Part shown: one piece after another, positions 43,000 to 51,714 of the stretch
How the letters are laid out: every line of letters starts with the position of its first letter
Position numbering within the stretch: position 1 is the stretch's first letter
DNA from: Streptomyces sp. DH-12
GTDB lineage: Bacteria > Actinomycetota > Actinomycetes > Streptomycetales > Streptomycetaceae
DNA length: 64,000 nucleotides
Assembly: GCF_002899455.1 (NCBI RefSeq)
Contig: NZ_PPFB01000001.1
Span: 1,736,001 to 1,800,000 of the forward strand
Direction of reading: 5' to 3'
Position numbers and translations under genes: made by a program
Notes under the pieces: generated by a model
The model's input: only the letters and a program-made list of their open reading frames with translations
Databases searched by the model: none
Told to the model about the DNA's origin: nothing

Positions 43000-43258
43000 G
43001 GGTGTCCCCCGTGGGGTGTGCGTGGTGGAAGGGCGAGGCGTGCACCGCGACGGCCGGGACGGCCCGTCCGGGCCATCGGGGCGGTTCGCCGTGGTCAGAG
43101 CATCCGCCGTCACGGACGACCGGCGCAAGCGCCACCGCCCGGTCCCCCGGCATGGAACCATCCCATCCTGTCCGACGTGCAGTGATACAGGGCGCCTGGG
43201 ATGCCCGTCCCAGGCGCCCGGCCGGTCGGGACGGACGAGCCACGGGGGGACGGAGCCG

Positions 43259-44863
43259 GTGTCGGCACAGGACGAGGTGACGCGGTTCGCGGCGCTGCTG
43301 CGGGAGTTGAAGGGACGCACGGACCGCAGCTACGGCTCGCTGGCCCGCCGTCTCCACATGAACACCTCGACCCTGCACCGCTACTGCGCCGGCGACGCGG
43401 TCCCGGTCGACTTCGCCCCGGTCGAACGCTTCGCCGCCCTGTGCGGCGCGACGGACGCGGAACGCCTCGAACTCCACCGCCGCTGGCTCCGCGCGGCGGA
43501 GGCACGGCGCCGGCCTCGGGGCGGGGCGGCCCGGGACGCAAAGACCCCGGACCCGTCCGGTGCGGCACCCGGCACGGCCGGGCGGCGGTCCGGCGCCCCG
43601 GGGCACGGCTCAGGGCCGGACGTCCCGGGGAACGGCGCTCCGGCCGCCGGTTCAGACACCACCGGTCCAGGCACCACCGGTTCGGGCGCCGCCGGTTCAG
43701 ACACCACTGGTCCAGGCACCACCGGTTCAGGCGCCGCCGGTTCAGACACCACCGGTCCAGGCGCCGCCGATTCAGGCACCACTGGTTCAGGCGCCGCCGG
43801 TTCGGGCGCCGCCGACCAGGCGAACGATTCAGGCCACCCCGAGGGGCCGGGCGGGGGTGACGGGCACGCCGTGCGGGGGCCCGCGGGCCACGGCGACGTG
43901 CCCACGGGGCGACGGAGGCAGCGGAGGCGGGCGGCCGTGGCCGCCGCTGCCGTGTGTGCGCTGCTCGCCACCGTCGGGAGTCTGTCGTTCCTGCCGGACG
44001 ACAGGCGGGCGGCGGCCGGGAGCAAGGCCCTCGGGGCGACGGAGGAGGCAGCCGAAGGCGGCGCCGGCGACGGTGCGGGATCCGCGCGGTCCGTCGCTCC
44101 GGCCAGGTCCCCCTCGGCCTCGGCGTCCGGCTCCCCCTCCCCCTCCGGGTCCGCCCCCGCCGGGCGGGGCGGGGACGGCGAGGCGTCCGAGGCGCGGCGT
44201 CCGTCCGGCTCGCCCGCCGCACCGGACAGGGCGCCCGCGGGGCCGCCGCCCCTCACCTGGTCCGTCGACTCCCACGCCTGGGCGCACGGCTGCGGGCACG
44301 ACTACGTGGTGGCGAAACCGCCCGCCCGGGTGCCGCCGCCGCCCGTCCCGCAGGACGCCCGGACCTGGGCGGACGCCCAGGACGCCGTGCACGGCGGGGA
44401 GACCCTCGTCGAGCTGTCGGTGCAGGGGAGGTCCGACACGGCCGTCGTCCTCACGGCGCTGCGCGTCCGCGTGGCCGGCCGCTCGGAGCCGGCGCCCGGC
44501 ACCGCGTACGCGATGGACCAGGGCTGCGGCGGCGCGCTGACCCCCCGTTACTTCGACGTGGACCTGGACAAGGACCGGCCGATCGCCCGCGCGGTCGCCG
44601 GGAACGACACGGGCACCCCGGTCCCGGCGGTCCGGATGCCGTACCGGGTGTCCGCGGCCGACCCCGAGGTGCTGCTGGTCACCGCCCGCACCGAGGGCTG
44701 CGACTGCCGCTGGTACCTGGAGCTGGACTGGTCCTCGCAGGGCCGCGCCGGCACGGTGCGGATCGACGACCGGGGCCGTCCGTTCCGCACCAGTGCCGTC
44801 GAGGGCCTGCCGCACTACGAGTACGACACGCTGAACCGCTCCTGGCGTCCGCGCGGCGGCTGA
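43259..44863 (+). CDS. Membrane-tethered XRE-type regulator with extracytoplasmic domain
   Basis: 534 residues from GTG 43259, with GGGGGGACGGAG upstream. Residues 1-85 are an XRE-like HTH domain ([43 protein letters not shown]) of the type fused to many Streptomyces signalling proteins. Residues ~95-215 form a Gly/Ser/Thr/Pro linker with [15 protein letters not shown] repeats. A single transmembrane helix (residues 225-244) follows an RRRQRRR stop-transfer-like cluster. After a Ser/Pro spacer, residues ~331-534 make a Cys-containing domain outside the cell ([13 protein letters not shown]...[12 protein letters not shown]...[13 protein letters not shown]). The layout is that of a one-component membrane regulator. 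Ligand and targets are unknown. Confidence 0.8.
   Translation: MSAQDEVTRFAALLRELKGRTDRSYGSLARRLHMNTSTLHRYCAGDAVPVDFAPVERFAALCGATDAERLELHRRWLRAAEARRRPRGGAARDAKTPDPSGAAPGTAGRRSGAPGHGSGPDVPGNGAPAAGSDTTGPGTTGSGAAGSDTTGPGTTGSGAAGSDTTGPGAADSGTTGSGAAGSGAADQANDSGHPEGPGGGDGHAVRGPAGHGDVPTGRRRQRRRAAVAAAAVCALLATVGSLSFLPDDRRAAAGSKALGATEEAAEGGAGDGAGSARSVAPARSPSASASGSPSPSGSAPAGRGGDGEASEARRPSGSPAAPDRAPAGPPPLTWSVDSHAWAHGCGHDYVVAKPPARVPPPPVPQDARTWADAQDAVHGGETLVELSVQGRSDTAVVLTALRVRVAGRSEPAPGTAYAMDQGCGGALTPRYFDVDLDKDRPIARAVAGNDTGTPVPAVRMPYRVSAADPEVLLVTARTEGCDCRWYLELDWSSQGRAGTVRIDDRGRPFRTSAVEGLPHYEYDTLNRSWRPRGG
43649..43810. repeat. In-frame tandem repeats in the membrane-XRE gene
   Basis: About eleven 15-bp units of the GGTTCAGRCACCACY / GGTCCAGGCACCACC / GGTTCRGGCGCCGCC kinds, arranged in a higher-order 45-bp repeat, encoding (G-S/P-D/G-T/A-T/A) pentads of the linker. 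In-frame slippage would alter linker length. Confidence 0.85.
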
Positions 44864-44869
44864 ACACCG

Positions 44870-46615
44870 CTATGGGCGCGGTACGTTGCGCAGGTTGGAG
44901 CGGGCCATCTGCACCATCCGGCCGACCCCGCCGTCCAGCACGATCTTGGACGCGGACAGGGCGAACCCGGTCACCATCTCCTTGCTGATCTTCGGCGGGA
45001 TGGACAGCGCGTTGGGGTCGGTCACGACGTCCACCAGCGCCGGCCCCTTGTGCTTGAACGCGGCCTTCAGCGCGCCCGCGAGCTCCTTCGGCTTCTCCAC
45101 CCGCACCCCGTGGGCTCCGCAGGCGCGGGCCACGGCGGCGAAGTCGGGGTTCTTCATCGCCGTGCCGTGCGACGGGAGCCCGGCCACCAGCATCTCCAGC
45201 TCCACCATGCTCAGCGAGGAGTTGTTGAAGAGGACGACCTTCACCGGCAGGTCGTACTGGACGAGGGTGAGGAAGTCGCCCATCAGCATGGCGAATCCGC
45301 CGTCGCCGGACATCGACACGACCTGCCGGCCCCGGTCGGTGAACTGCGCCCCGATCGCCATCGGCAGCGCGTTGGCCATCGAGCCGTGGGAGAACGAACC
45401 GATGATCCTGCGGCGTCCGTTGGGCGAGATGTAGCGGGCCGCCCAGACGTTGCACATGCCGGTGTCGACGGTGAAGACGGCGTCGTCGTCGGCCAGGTCG
45501 TCCAGCACGGACGCCACGTACTCCGGGTGGATCGGCACGTGCTTGTCCACCTTGCGGGTGTACGCCTTCACCACCCCCTCCAGCGCGTCCGCGTGCTTCT
45601 TCAGCATGCGGTCGAGGAACTTGCGGTTGTCCTTGGTGCGCACCCGGGGCGTGAGACAGCGCAGCGTCTCCTTCACGTCGCCCCACACCGCGAGGTCCAG
45701 CTTGGAGCGCCGGCCGATGACCTCGGGCCGCACGTCCACCTGGACGATCTTCACCTCGTCGCCGGGCAGGAAGGAGTTGTACGGGAAGTCGGTGCCGAGC
45801 AGGATCAGCAGGTCGCACTCGTGGGTCGCCTCGTACGCGGCGCCGTAGCCGAGCAGTCCGCTCATCCCGACGTCGTACGGATTGTCGTACTGGATCCATT
45901 CCTTGCCGCGCAGGGCGTGGCCGACCGGAGCCTTGATCTTCCCGGCGAACTCCATCACCTCGGCGTGCGCGCCCTTGGTGCCGGCGCCGCAGAACAAGGT
46001 GACCCTCTCGGCGCGGTCGATCATGTCGACGAGCTTGTCGATCTCGTCGTCGCCGGGGCGGACGGTGGGCCGGGAGGTGACCAGGGCGGTCTCGGGCGCC
46101 TGGTCGGGGGCGGGTTCGTCGGCGAGGTCGCCGGGCAGCGAGACGACGCTGACGCCGGAACGGCTGACCGCGTGCTGGATGGCGGTGTCCAGCAGCCGGG
46201 GCATCTGCCGGGGGTTGGAGATCAGCTCGCAGTAGTGGCTGCACTCCTGGAACAACCGATCGGGGTGGGTCTCCTGGAAGTAGCCGAGGCCGATCTCGCT
46301 GGACGGGATGTGGGAGGCGAGGGCGATGACGGGCGCCATGGAGCGGTGGGCGTCGTACAGCCCGTTGATGAGGTGCAGGTTGCCGGGCCCGCAGGAGCCG
46401 GCGCAGGCGGTGAGCCGGCCGGTCACCTGCGCCTCGGCGCCGGCCGCGAAGGCGGCGGTCTCCTCGTGCCGGACGTGGATCCAGTCGATGGCGGAGTTGC
46501 GGCGCACGGCGTCCACGACGGGGTTGAGGCTGTCACCGACCACGCCGTACAGGCGTTTGACCCCCGCGCGGACGAGGATGTCGACGAACTGCTCCGCGAT
46601 GTTCTGTTTGGCCAT
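44870..46615 (-). CDS. poxB: Thiamine-diphosphate pyruvate oxidase / pyruvate:quinone dehydrogenase (PoxB-like)
   Basis: 581 residues from ATG 46615. N-terminal TPP (Pyr) domain: YGVVGDSLNPVVDAVRRN, RHEETAAFAAGAEAQVTG with the catalytic Glu, and GSCGPGNLHLINGLYDA. A central FAD-type domain follows, and the C-terminal PP domain with MSGDGGFAMLMGDFLTLVQYDLPVKVVLFNNSSLSM. This matches PoxB, which decarboxylates pyruvate to acetate and passes electrons to quinone at the membrane. It converges on the membrane-XRE gene with 6 bp between. From memory it corresponds to SCO6155. Confidence 0.9.
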   Translation of the reverse strand: MAKQNIAEQFVDILVRAGVKRLYGVVGDSLNPVVDAVRRNSAIDWIHVRHEETAAFAAGAEAQVTGRLTACAGSCGPGNLHLINGLYDAHRSMAPVIALASHIPSSEIGLGYFQETHPDRLFQECSHYCELISNPRQMPRLLDTAIQHAVSRSGVSVVSLPGDLADEPAPDQAPETALVTSRPTVRPGDDEIDKLVDMIDRAERVTLFCGAGTKGAHAEVMEFAGKIKAPVGHALRGKEWIQYDNPYDVGMSGLLGYGAAYEATHECDLLILLGTDFPYNSFLPGDEVKIVQVDVRPEVIGRRSKLDLAVWGDVKETLRCLTPRVRTKDNRKFLDRMLKKHADALEGVVKAYTRKVDKHVPIHPEYVASVLDDLADDDAVFTVDTGMCNVWAARYISPNGRRRIIGSFSHGSMANALPMAIGAQFTDRGRQVVSMSGDGGFAMLMGDFLTLVQYDLPVKVVLFNNSSLSMVELEMLVAGLPSHGTAMKNPDFAAVARACGAHGVRVEKPKELAGALKAAFKHKGPALVDVVTDPNALSIPPKISKEMVTGFALSASKIVLDGGVGRMVQMARSNLRNVPRP

Positions 46616-46681
46616 GATGTCCGTCTGCCCCTCGGGTGCCGGAGATGCCTGACGGAATCCATGAATCCACACCGGGCGCGC

Positions 46682-48364
46682 TCACGCCTCCCAGACGGCC
46701 GCGACCGTACGGTCGTCGGCGTACCCCTTCACCCGAATCTGGGTGTCGGCCAGATACGCCGTCAGCCCCGGGGGTTCCGGAGCCGACCACCGGTCGGCCA
46801 GGTGGGCACGGAGTCCGGGCTCACCGCGCAGGGGCTCGGCGAACCCGGTGCCGCACATCAGCAGCACATCACCCGGGCGGGCTACGGAGGTACGGAAGCG
46901 GAAGGGCTCGCGGGTCGGTTCGGGCGCCGGTTCGTACGGGCTCGGGGGTGTGGGGACGCCGAGGTCCATGGTGCGGCGGTCGCCGTCCGGCGTCTCGTGC
47001 GGCGGCGAGCCGAAGCCGGGCACGGGCTCGCCCTTGACCTCGGCGACCTCCGGTTCGATGTCCTGCCACTCGCCGTCCCGCAGCCGGAACAGCCCTCCGG
47101 GGCCGGCCCCGAAGAACACCCGGGTGCGGCACTCGGGGTCGGCGGACAGCAGCAGGCAGCGCAGGGCGGCGGCGTGGTCGTCGGGGTCGAGGCCCTGCTC
47201 GGCCGCGCCGGCGCGCAGCCTGCCGAGACTGCGGTCGGTGAGGCGGTGCAGGCCGGCCTTGAGGTCGGCGCGGCGGGCGGCCCGGATGTCGTCGGTGAGC
47301 CGCTCGTGGCTGCGGCCCACCGCCGCGCCGATCCAGCGGCAGACCTCGGCGGCGGCCCGGTGCGCGCCGGGGGCGGTCCGCAGGCCGGTGGCCAGCGCCA
47401 CCAGCACCAGCGCCCGCTCCCCCGCCCCGAACCGCGCGGTCAGCAGCGCGTCGCGCCGGGGCTCGCCCCGGTACCTCGCGGAGTCCCCGCGCACGGAGGC
47501 GGCCCGCAGCGTGCAGGCGCCGTAGCGGGCGCCGTCCAGCACGGTGTCCGGGACGAGCGCGTCCAGGTCGTCGGGGTCGGCGGCGGGGAGGGCGGTGGGT
47601 TCCGCGTCGTAGGTGGGCGGACGGGCGCCCACGTAGGCGCGGGAGGGGGGCGGGGGCGGGAGGGGACCGAGCCTGGACCCGGGACCGTCCGCAGCGGTCC
47701 GGTCCTCCGGCGCGGCGGGGGTCCATGAACCGTGGACGGGGGCGGCGGTGGGACCGGAGGGGGTGGAGGGGGGCGGCCGGTCGGGGAGCGTGGGGGCGGG
47801 AGCGCCGGGTGCCGGAGGGAAGGGCGGGGCGGCGGGCGCGGCGTCGGAGGGGCGTGGCCCTTGAGGCGGGTTCGGCGTGGCGGGCGCGTCGGCCGGCCGG
47901 CCCGGTCCCGGGGGGAAGGCCCCCGGGAGCGGGGGCACCGAGGGCGCCGATGCCTGACCGGAGGGCGGCTCCGGGACGGGAGGCGCGTCGGTCGGGGTGT
48001 CCTGCTCCGGCGGGCAGGGCGCCGGAGGCGGGTCCGTGGGGGGCGGGCGCTCCCAAAGGGCACGGGGTGACGCACCGGCGGAGGGTCCGGGGGGCATGGC
48101 CTCCGGCGACGGCGTCTGCCGCTGGGCCGGGACCACCGGGGCCCCGGGGACGTCCCGGGGGTCCGGGTCCGGCGGGAGGCGGGCCGCGTCGGACGGCCCG
48201 CCCGCGTTCACCGTGCCCGCCGCGGAGGCGAAACGGTCGTCCAGGGAATCGGCCGCGGGCGCCGGCCCCGTGTCGCCGGAGGCGTCGTCGTAGAGCCGGC
48301 CCCACCAGTCGTCCTCGGGACCGGGACCGGTGGGCCCGGCGGGTCTTCCCCCCTGCTGACTCAT
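46682..48364 (-). CDS. PP2C-like phosphatase-domain protein with long Pro-rich N-terminus
   Basis: 560 residues. The first ~255 residues are Pro/Ala/Gly-rich and probably disordered. From about residue 265 a PP2C_2-like domain follows: TVLDGARYGACTLRAASVRGDSARYRGEPRRDALLTARFGAGERALVLVALATGL, then PGDVLLMCGTGFAEPL near the end. The usual PP2C metal motif (D-G-M/V-G-G) is degenerate: VALATG replaces VADGMGG, and CGTGF replaces SDG. Catalytic activity is therefore doubtful, so it may be a pseudophosphatase. Divergent from the DUF456 gene. Confidence 0.75.
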   Translation of the reverse strand: MSQQGGRPAGPTGPGPEDDWWGRLYDDASGDTGPAPAADSLDDRFASAAGTVNAGGPSDAARLPPDPDPRDVPGAPVVPAQRQTPSPEAMPPGPSAGASPRALWERPPPTDPPPAPCPPEQDTPTDAPPVPEPPSGQASAPSVPPLPGAFPPGPGRPADAPATPNPPQGPRPSDAAPAAPPFPPAPGAPAPTLPDRPPPSTPSGPTAAPVHGSWTPAAPEDRTAADGPGSRLGPLPPPPPSRAYVGARPPTYDAEPTALPAADPDDLDALVPDTVLDGARYGACTLRAASVRGDSARYRGEPRRDALLTARFGAGERALVLVALATGLRTAPGAHRAAAEVCRWIGAAVGRSHERLTDDIRAARRADLKAGLHRLTDRSLGRLRAGAAEQGLDPDDHAAALRCLLLSADPECRTRVFFGAGPGGLFRLRDGEWQDIEPEVAEVKGEPVPGFGSPPHETPDGDRRTMDLGVPTPPSPYEPAPEPTREPFRFRTSVARPGDVLLMCGTGFAEPLRGEPGLRAHLADRWSAPEPPGLTAYLADTQIRVKGYADDRTVAAVWEA

Positions 48365-48484
48365 GCCCCCAATTGTCCACCGGACGGGCCGGATGAAAAC
48401 GGGGCATCGGGAAAATCACCGCCCCGCGCGCGGACGCCACGCTTCCGGTCTGCGCCGTCCCGCGCCCTCCTGCACCCTGGACTG

Positions 48485-48967
48485 ATGGGAGCGTGGGACC
48501 TCCTGCTGGCCGGACTGGTGCTCCTGCTCGGTCTGTGCGGAGTGCTGGCGCCAGGGGTGCCCGGGTCCTGGCTGGTGTGGGCCGCGGTCCTGTGGTGGGC
48601 GCTGAAGGACCCGCGGGCGGTCGCGTGGTGGGTGCTGGTGGGGGCGACCGGGGTGCTGTTCCTGTCGCAGGTGGTGCGCTGGGCGCTGCCGCCCCGCAGA
48701 CTCCGGGCGGGCGGTGCGGACGCCCGGCTGCTGGCGTACGCGGGCGGCGGCTCGTTCGCCGGTTTCGTGCTGCTGCCGGTGATCGGAGCGGTCCCCGGCT
48801 TCCTCGCCGGGGTGTACGTCCACGAGCGGCTGCGCCTCGGCCGCCGCGGGGAGGCGAAGGCGGCGGTGCGCACGGTGATGCGGTCGGGCGGGTGGAGCGT
48901 GCTGACGGAGCTGTTCACCTGCCAGCTGATCGCGGCGGCGTGGATCGGCGCGGTCTTCTGGGGCTGA
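48485..48967 (+). CDS. DUF456 membrane protein
   Basis: 160 residues from ATG 48485. Several hydrophobic helices (LLLAGLVLLLGLCGVLAPGVPGSWLVWAAVL; WWVLVGATGVLFLSQVV; GGGSFAGFVLLPVIGAVPGFLAGVYVHERLR) with the DUF456 motifs P-G-V-P-G and G-x-x-P-G-x-x-x-G. Its biochemical role is unknown. It converges on the methyltransferase gene with 7 bp between stops. Confidence 0.85.
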   Translation: MGAWDLLLAGLVLLLGLCGVLAPGVPGSWLVWAAVLWWALKDPRAVAWWVLVGATGVLFLSQVVRWALPPRRLRAGGADARLLAYAGGGSFAGFVLLPVIGAVPGFLAGVYVHERLRLGRRGEAKAAVRTVMRSGGWSVLTELFTCQLIAAAWIGAVFWG

Positions 48968-48974
48968 GCGGCCC

Positions 48975-49478
48975 TCAAGGGTTCTGCGCGCGCGGCAGCG
49001 CACCCTCGTGGGTGAGCAGCCGCACCTTGCGCTCCAGTCCCCCGGCGTACCCCGTGAGGGAGCCGTCGGCGCCGATGACGCGGTGGCAGGGGCGGACGAT
49101 CAGCAGCGGGTTCGCGCCGATCGCGCCCCCGACGGCCCGTACGGCGGCCCGGGGCGCCCCGATGCGCGCGGCGATCTCCCCGTAGGTGACGGTCCCGCCG
49201 TACGGCACGTCGTCCAGGGCGGCCCACACCTTCTCCCGGAAGGGGGTGCCGACGGCCCTCGTCGGCAGCCGGAAGTCCTTGAGGTCGCCCGCGAAGTACG
49301 CGGCGAGCTGCCGTTCCGCCTCCCGGAACGGACCGGGGTCGTGCGTCCAGTCGTCCCGCACCACGGCCGCCTTCCTCTGTCCGGGCACGGTGAGCGAGGT
49401 CAGCTCGCCGGTCGGGGCGGCGGTCAGCAGCAGCGGCCCGAGGGGGCCGTCCACGTGCGTCCAGTACGTCGTCGTCAT
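48975..49478 (-). CDS. ogt: Methylated-DNA--protein-cysteine methyltransferase
   Basis: 167 residues from ATG 49478; a GTG at 49487 overlapping the preceding stop is an equally possible start. VWAALDDVPYGGTVTYGEIAARIGAPRAAVRAVGGAIGANPLLIVRPCHRVI gives the DNA-binding Arg finger region and the acceptor Cys131 in PCHR. It removes alkyl groups from O6-alkylguanine irreversibly. It is coupled to the Ada-AlkA gene, so both direct-reversal and base-excision repair of alkylation are made together. Confidence 0.93.
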   Translation of the reverse strand: MTTTYWTHVDGPLGPLLLTAAPTGELTSLTVPGQRKAAVVRDDWTHDPGPFREAERQLAAYFAGDLKDFRLPTRAVGTPFREKVWAALDDVPYGGTVTYGEIAARIGAPRAAVRAVGGAIGANPLLIVRPCHRVIGADGSLTGYAGGLERKVRLLTHEGALPRAQNP

Positions 49479-49483
49479 GAGGG

Positions 49484-50869
49484 TCACTCCAACTCCCCTG
49501 CGGCTCGCAGGTGGTTCAGGGCGTACGAGCGCCAGGGACGCCAGCTGTCGGGGACGCCGGGGCCCGGCGGGGCCACGTCCGGGTCGCCGAGCGCACGGGT
49601 GCGGATCGCGGCGATCATACGGTCGTCGAGGCCGGGCACGGCGGCGAGGGCGTCCCGCGCCGCGTCCCGGTCGGCGCCGGGTCCGAGCCGTACGGCGCCG
49701 TCGGCGAGGGCGGCGGCGAGCGCGCCCAGGGGGCCGCCGGGCTCGGCGTCGGCGAGGACGGCGGCCTCGGGGAACAGGTGGGTGAGGCTCCCGCAGGGGG
49801 CGTCGAGCCGTTTGCCGTAGCGGTGGACCAGTCCGGCGGCCGTGTCGCGTCCCGCCAGCGCCCGGACGGCCACCTCGTCGGGGTCGGCGGCGCCGGGCGA
49901 GCGCAGTCCGGGACGGGCCGCGACCAGCGGGGCGAGCCGGGGGTCGGCGCCGAGGCGTTCGTCGACGGCGTAGGGGTCGGCGTCCAGGTCGAACAGCCGG
50001 CGCAGCCGCTGCACGGCGGTGGTCAGGTCGCGGAGGTCGGTGAGGTGGACGCGGGCGTCGAGCCAGCCGCCGGGACGAGCGCCGGTGCCGGTGTGCGGGC
50101 GCTCGTCGACGGCGGCGATGCCGGTGCCGTAGGGCAGGCGCAGGGTGCGCCGGTAGGTGCGCGCGCCGGGTACGCCGGTCACCTCCTCGACGCCGGGGAC
50201 GGCCTCCCGTTCCAGCAGGTCGAAGACGGGCCGCGCCTGGTAGGGGCCCCGGTGGGCGAGGCGCAGGGGCACCCCGGCGGTGGGGGCGCCGGGGCGGGCC
50301 CGCCCCTTGCGGGGCGCGGCGGCGCGCAGCCCGGTGGGCGTGGTGGCGTACACGGCGCGGACGGTGTCGTTGAACTGCCGCACGCTGGCGAACCCGGCGG
50401 CGAACGCGATCTCGGTGACCGGCAGCCCGGTGGTCTGCAGCAGCACGCGCGCGGTGTGGGCGCGCTGGGCGCGGGCCAGGGCGACCGGTCCGGCGCCCAG
50501 TTCCGCGGTGAGCTGCCGCTGCACCTGGCGGGCGCTGTAGCCGAGGCGCGCGGCGAGCCCGGCGACGCCCTCGCGGTCGACCACGCCGTCGGCGATGAGA
50601 CGCATGGCGCGGCCCACGGTGTCGGCCCGCACGTTCCACTCGGCGGAGCCGGGCACGGCGTCGGGGCGGCAGCGCCGGCAGGCCCGGAAGCCCGCGCCCT
50701 GCGCCGCGGCGGCGGTCGGGAAGAAGCGCACGTGGGCGCGTTTGGGGGTGATCGCGGGGCAGCTGGGCCGGCAGTAGATGCCCGTGGTCTCGACGGCGAA
50801 GAAGAACGCGCCGTCGAACCGGGCGTCCCGGCTGCGCACCGCCTCGTACCTGCTGTCCTCGTCCCTCAC
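49484..50869 (-). CDS. alkA: Ada-AlkA: AraC-type methylation sensor fused to 3-methyladenine DNA glycosylase
   Basis: 461 residues from GTG 50869. N-terminal Ada zinc domain with ligands Cys33, Cys37, Cys64 and Cys67 (IYCRPSCP...ACRRC), an AraC HTH (GVAGLAARLGYSARQVQRQLTAELG and VTEIAFAAGFASVRQFNDTVRAVYATTPTGLR), then AlkA N and HhH-GPD glycosylase regions (AALADGAVRLGPGADRDAARDALAAVPGLDDRMIAAIRTRALGDPD with the catalytic Asp in the GDPD element). It lacks the C-terminal methyltransferase of E. coli Ada; that activity is supplied by the next gene. Methyl transfer to the zinc Cys should make it an activator of this operon. Confidence 0.92.
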   Translation of the reverse strand: MRDEDSRYEAVRSRDARFDGAFFFAVETTGIYCRPSCPAITPKRAHVRFFPTAAAAQGAGFRACRRCRPDAVPGSAEWNVRADTVGRAMRLIADGVVDREGVAGLAARLGYSARQVQRQLTAELGAGPVALARAQRAHTARVLLQTTGLPVTEIAFAAGFASVRQFNDTVRAVYATTPTGLRAAAPRKGRARPGAPTAGVPLRLAHRGPYQARPVFDLLEREAVPGVEEVTGVPGARTYRRTLRLPYGTGIAAVDERPHTGTGARPGGWLDARVHLTDLRDLTTAVQRLRRLFDLDADPYAVDERLGADPRLAPLVAARPGLRSPGAADPDEVAVRALAGRDTAAGLVHRYGKRLDAPCGSLTHLFPEAAVLADAEPGGPLGALAAALADGAVRLGPGADRDAARDALAAVPGLDDRMIAAIRTRALGDPDVAPPGPGVPDSWRPWRSYALNHLRAAGELE

Positions 50870-50999
50870 ACGGTCCAGTGTCCACCGGCGGGGACGGCGT
50901 GACCGGCGGGAATCGGACATGGAACCCGGCGCCCCGTGCGGCGGCGCTTGACCCTGACACGGTGAGAAGGTCTTCACTGGCGGGCCTGGAGGTGCTCCG

Positions 51000-51707
51000 A
51001 TGACCACGCCCAAGGCGGAGACGACAACATCACGTGTGCTCGCGGGACTGCGGCACGACGATTCCTCGGTGCGCCTGCGCGCGGCGCTCGCGGCAGGCTC
51101 GGACCCGGACCCGGAGTTCGTGGAACCGCTGGTGGAGCGGTGCGGGGTGGAACCGGTGTTCCATGTGCGGGACATGCTGACGTGGGCGCTCACCCGGCAC
51201 CCGGAGGCGTCGACGGTGCCGCGGGTGGTGGCCGAGCTGCGGTCGCCGCACGCCCGGGCGCGGAGTCAGGCGCTGCACACCCTGTCCAAGATCGGGGACC
51301 GTGGGGTGTGGCCGGCGATCACCCGGTCGCTGCTGACCGACCCGGACGACGAGGTGGCGCGGACCGCCTGGCGGACGGCGGTGCCGCTGGCGCCCGAGGG
51401 GGAGACGGCGGAGCTGGCGGAGGTGCTGGTGTCCCAGCTCGGACGGGGCGGGAGGGAGACCCAGCTCAGTCTCAGCCGGGCGCTGATCGCTCTCGGCGAG
51501 CCGGCCGTCGCGCCGGTGCGGGCCGCGGCGGCCGGACCGGACCCACGGGTGCGGGAGCACGCGCTCGCCACGGAGCGGTTGCGGCGCGACCCCGAGGCGG
51601 GGTTCGCGTACGCGGTGGAGGAGGCGAAGCGCGTGGTGTCGCTGGGGCCGGAGGCCCGGGACCCGGACGGGCAGGACGCCGTGGGTCCGGACGGGCGGGA
51701 GGAGTGA
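51000..51707 (+). CDS. HEAT-repeat protein
   Basis: 235 residues from ATG 51000. Repeats of paired helices: LAGLRHDDSSVRLRAALAAGSD, FVEPLVERCGVEPVFHVRDMLTWALTRHPE, VVAELRSPHARARSQALHTLSKIGDRGVWPAI, then LTDPDDEVARTAWRTAVPL and LGEPAVAPVRAAAAGPDPRVREHALATERL. These are HEAT/PBS-lyase-type repeats that act as protein scaffolds. Only 7 bp separate it from the MerR-HEAT gene on the same strand, so the two are likely an operon working together. Confidence 0.85.
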   Translation: MTTPKAETTTSRVLAGLRHDDSSVRLRAALAAGSDPDPEFVEPLVERCGVEPVFHVRDMLTWALTRHPEASTVPRVVAELRSPHARARSQALHTLSKIGDRGVWPAITRSLLTDPDDEVARTAWRTAVPLAPEGETAELAEVLVSQLGRGGRETQLSLSRALIALGEPAVAPVRAAAAGPDPRVREHALATERLRRDPEAGFAYAVEEAKRVVSLGPEARDPDGQDAVGPDGREE

Positions 51708-51714
51708 GGCAGAG

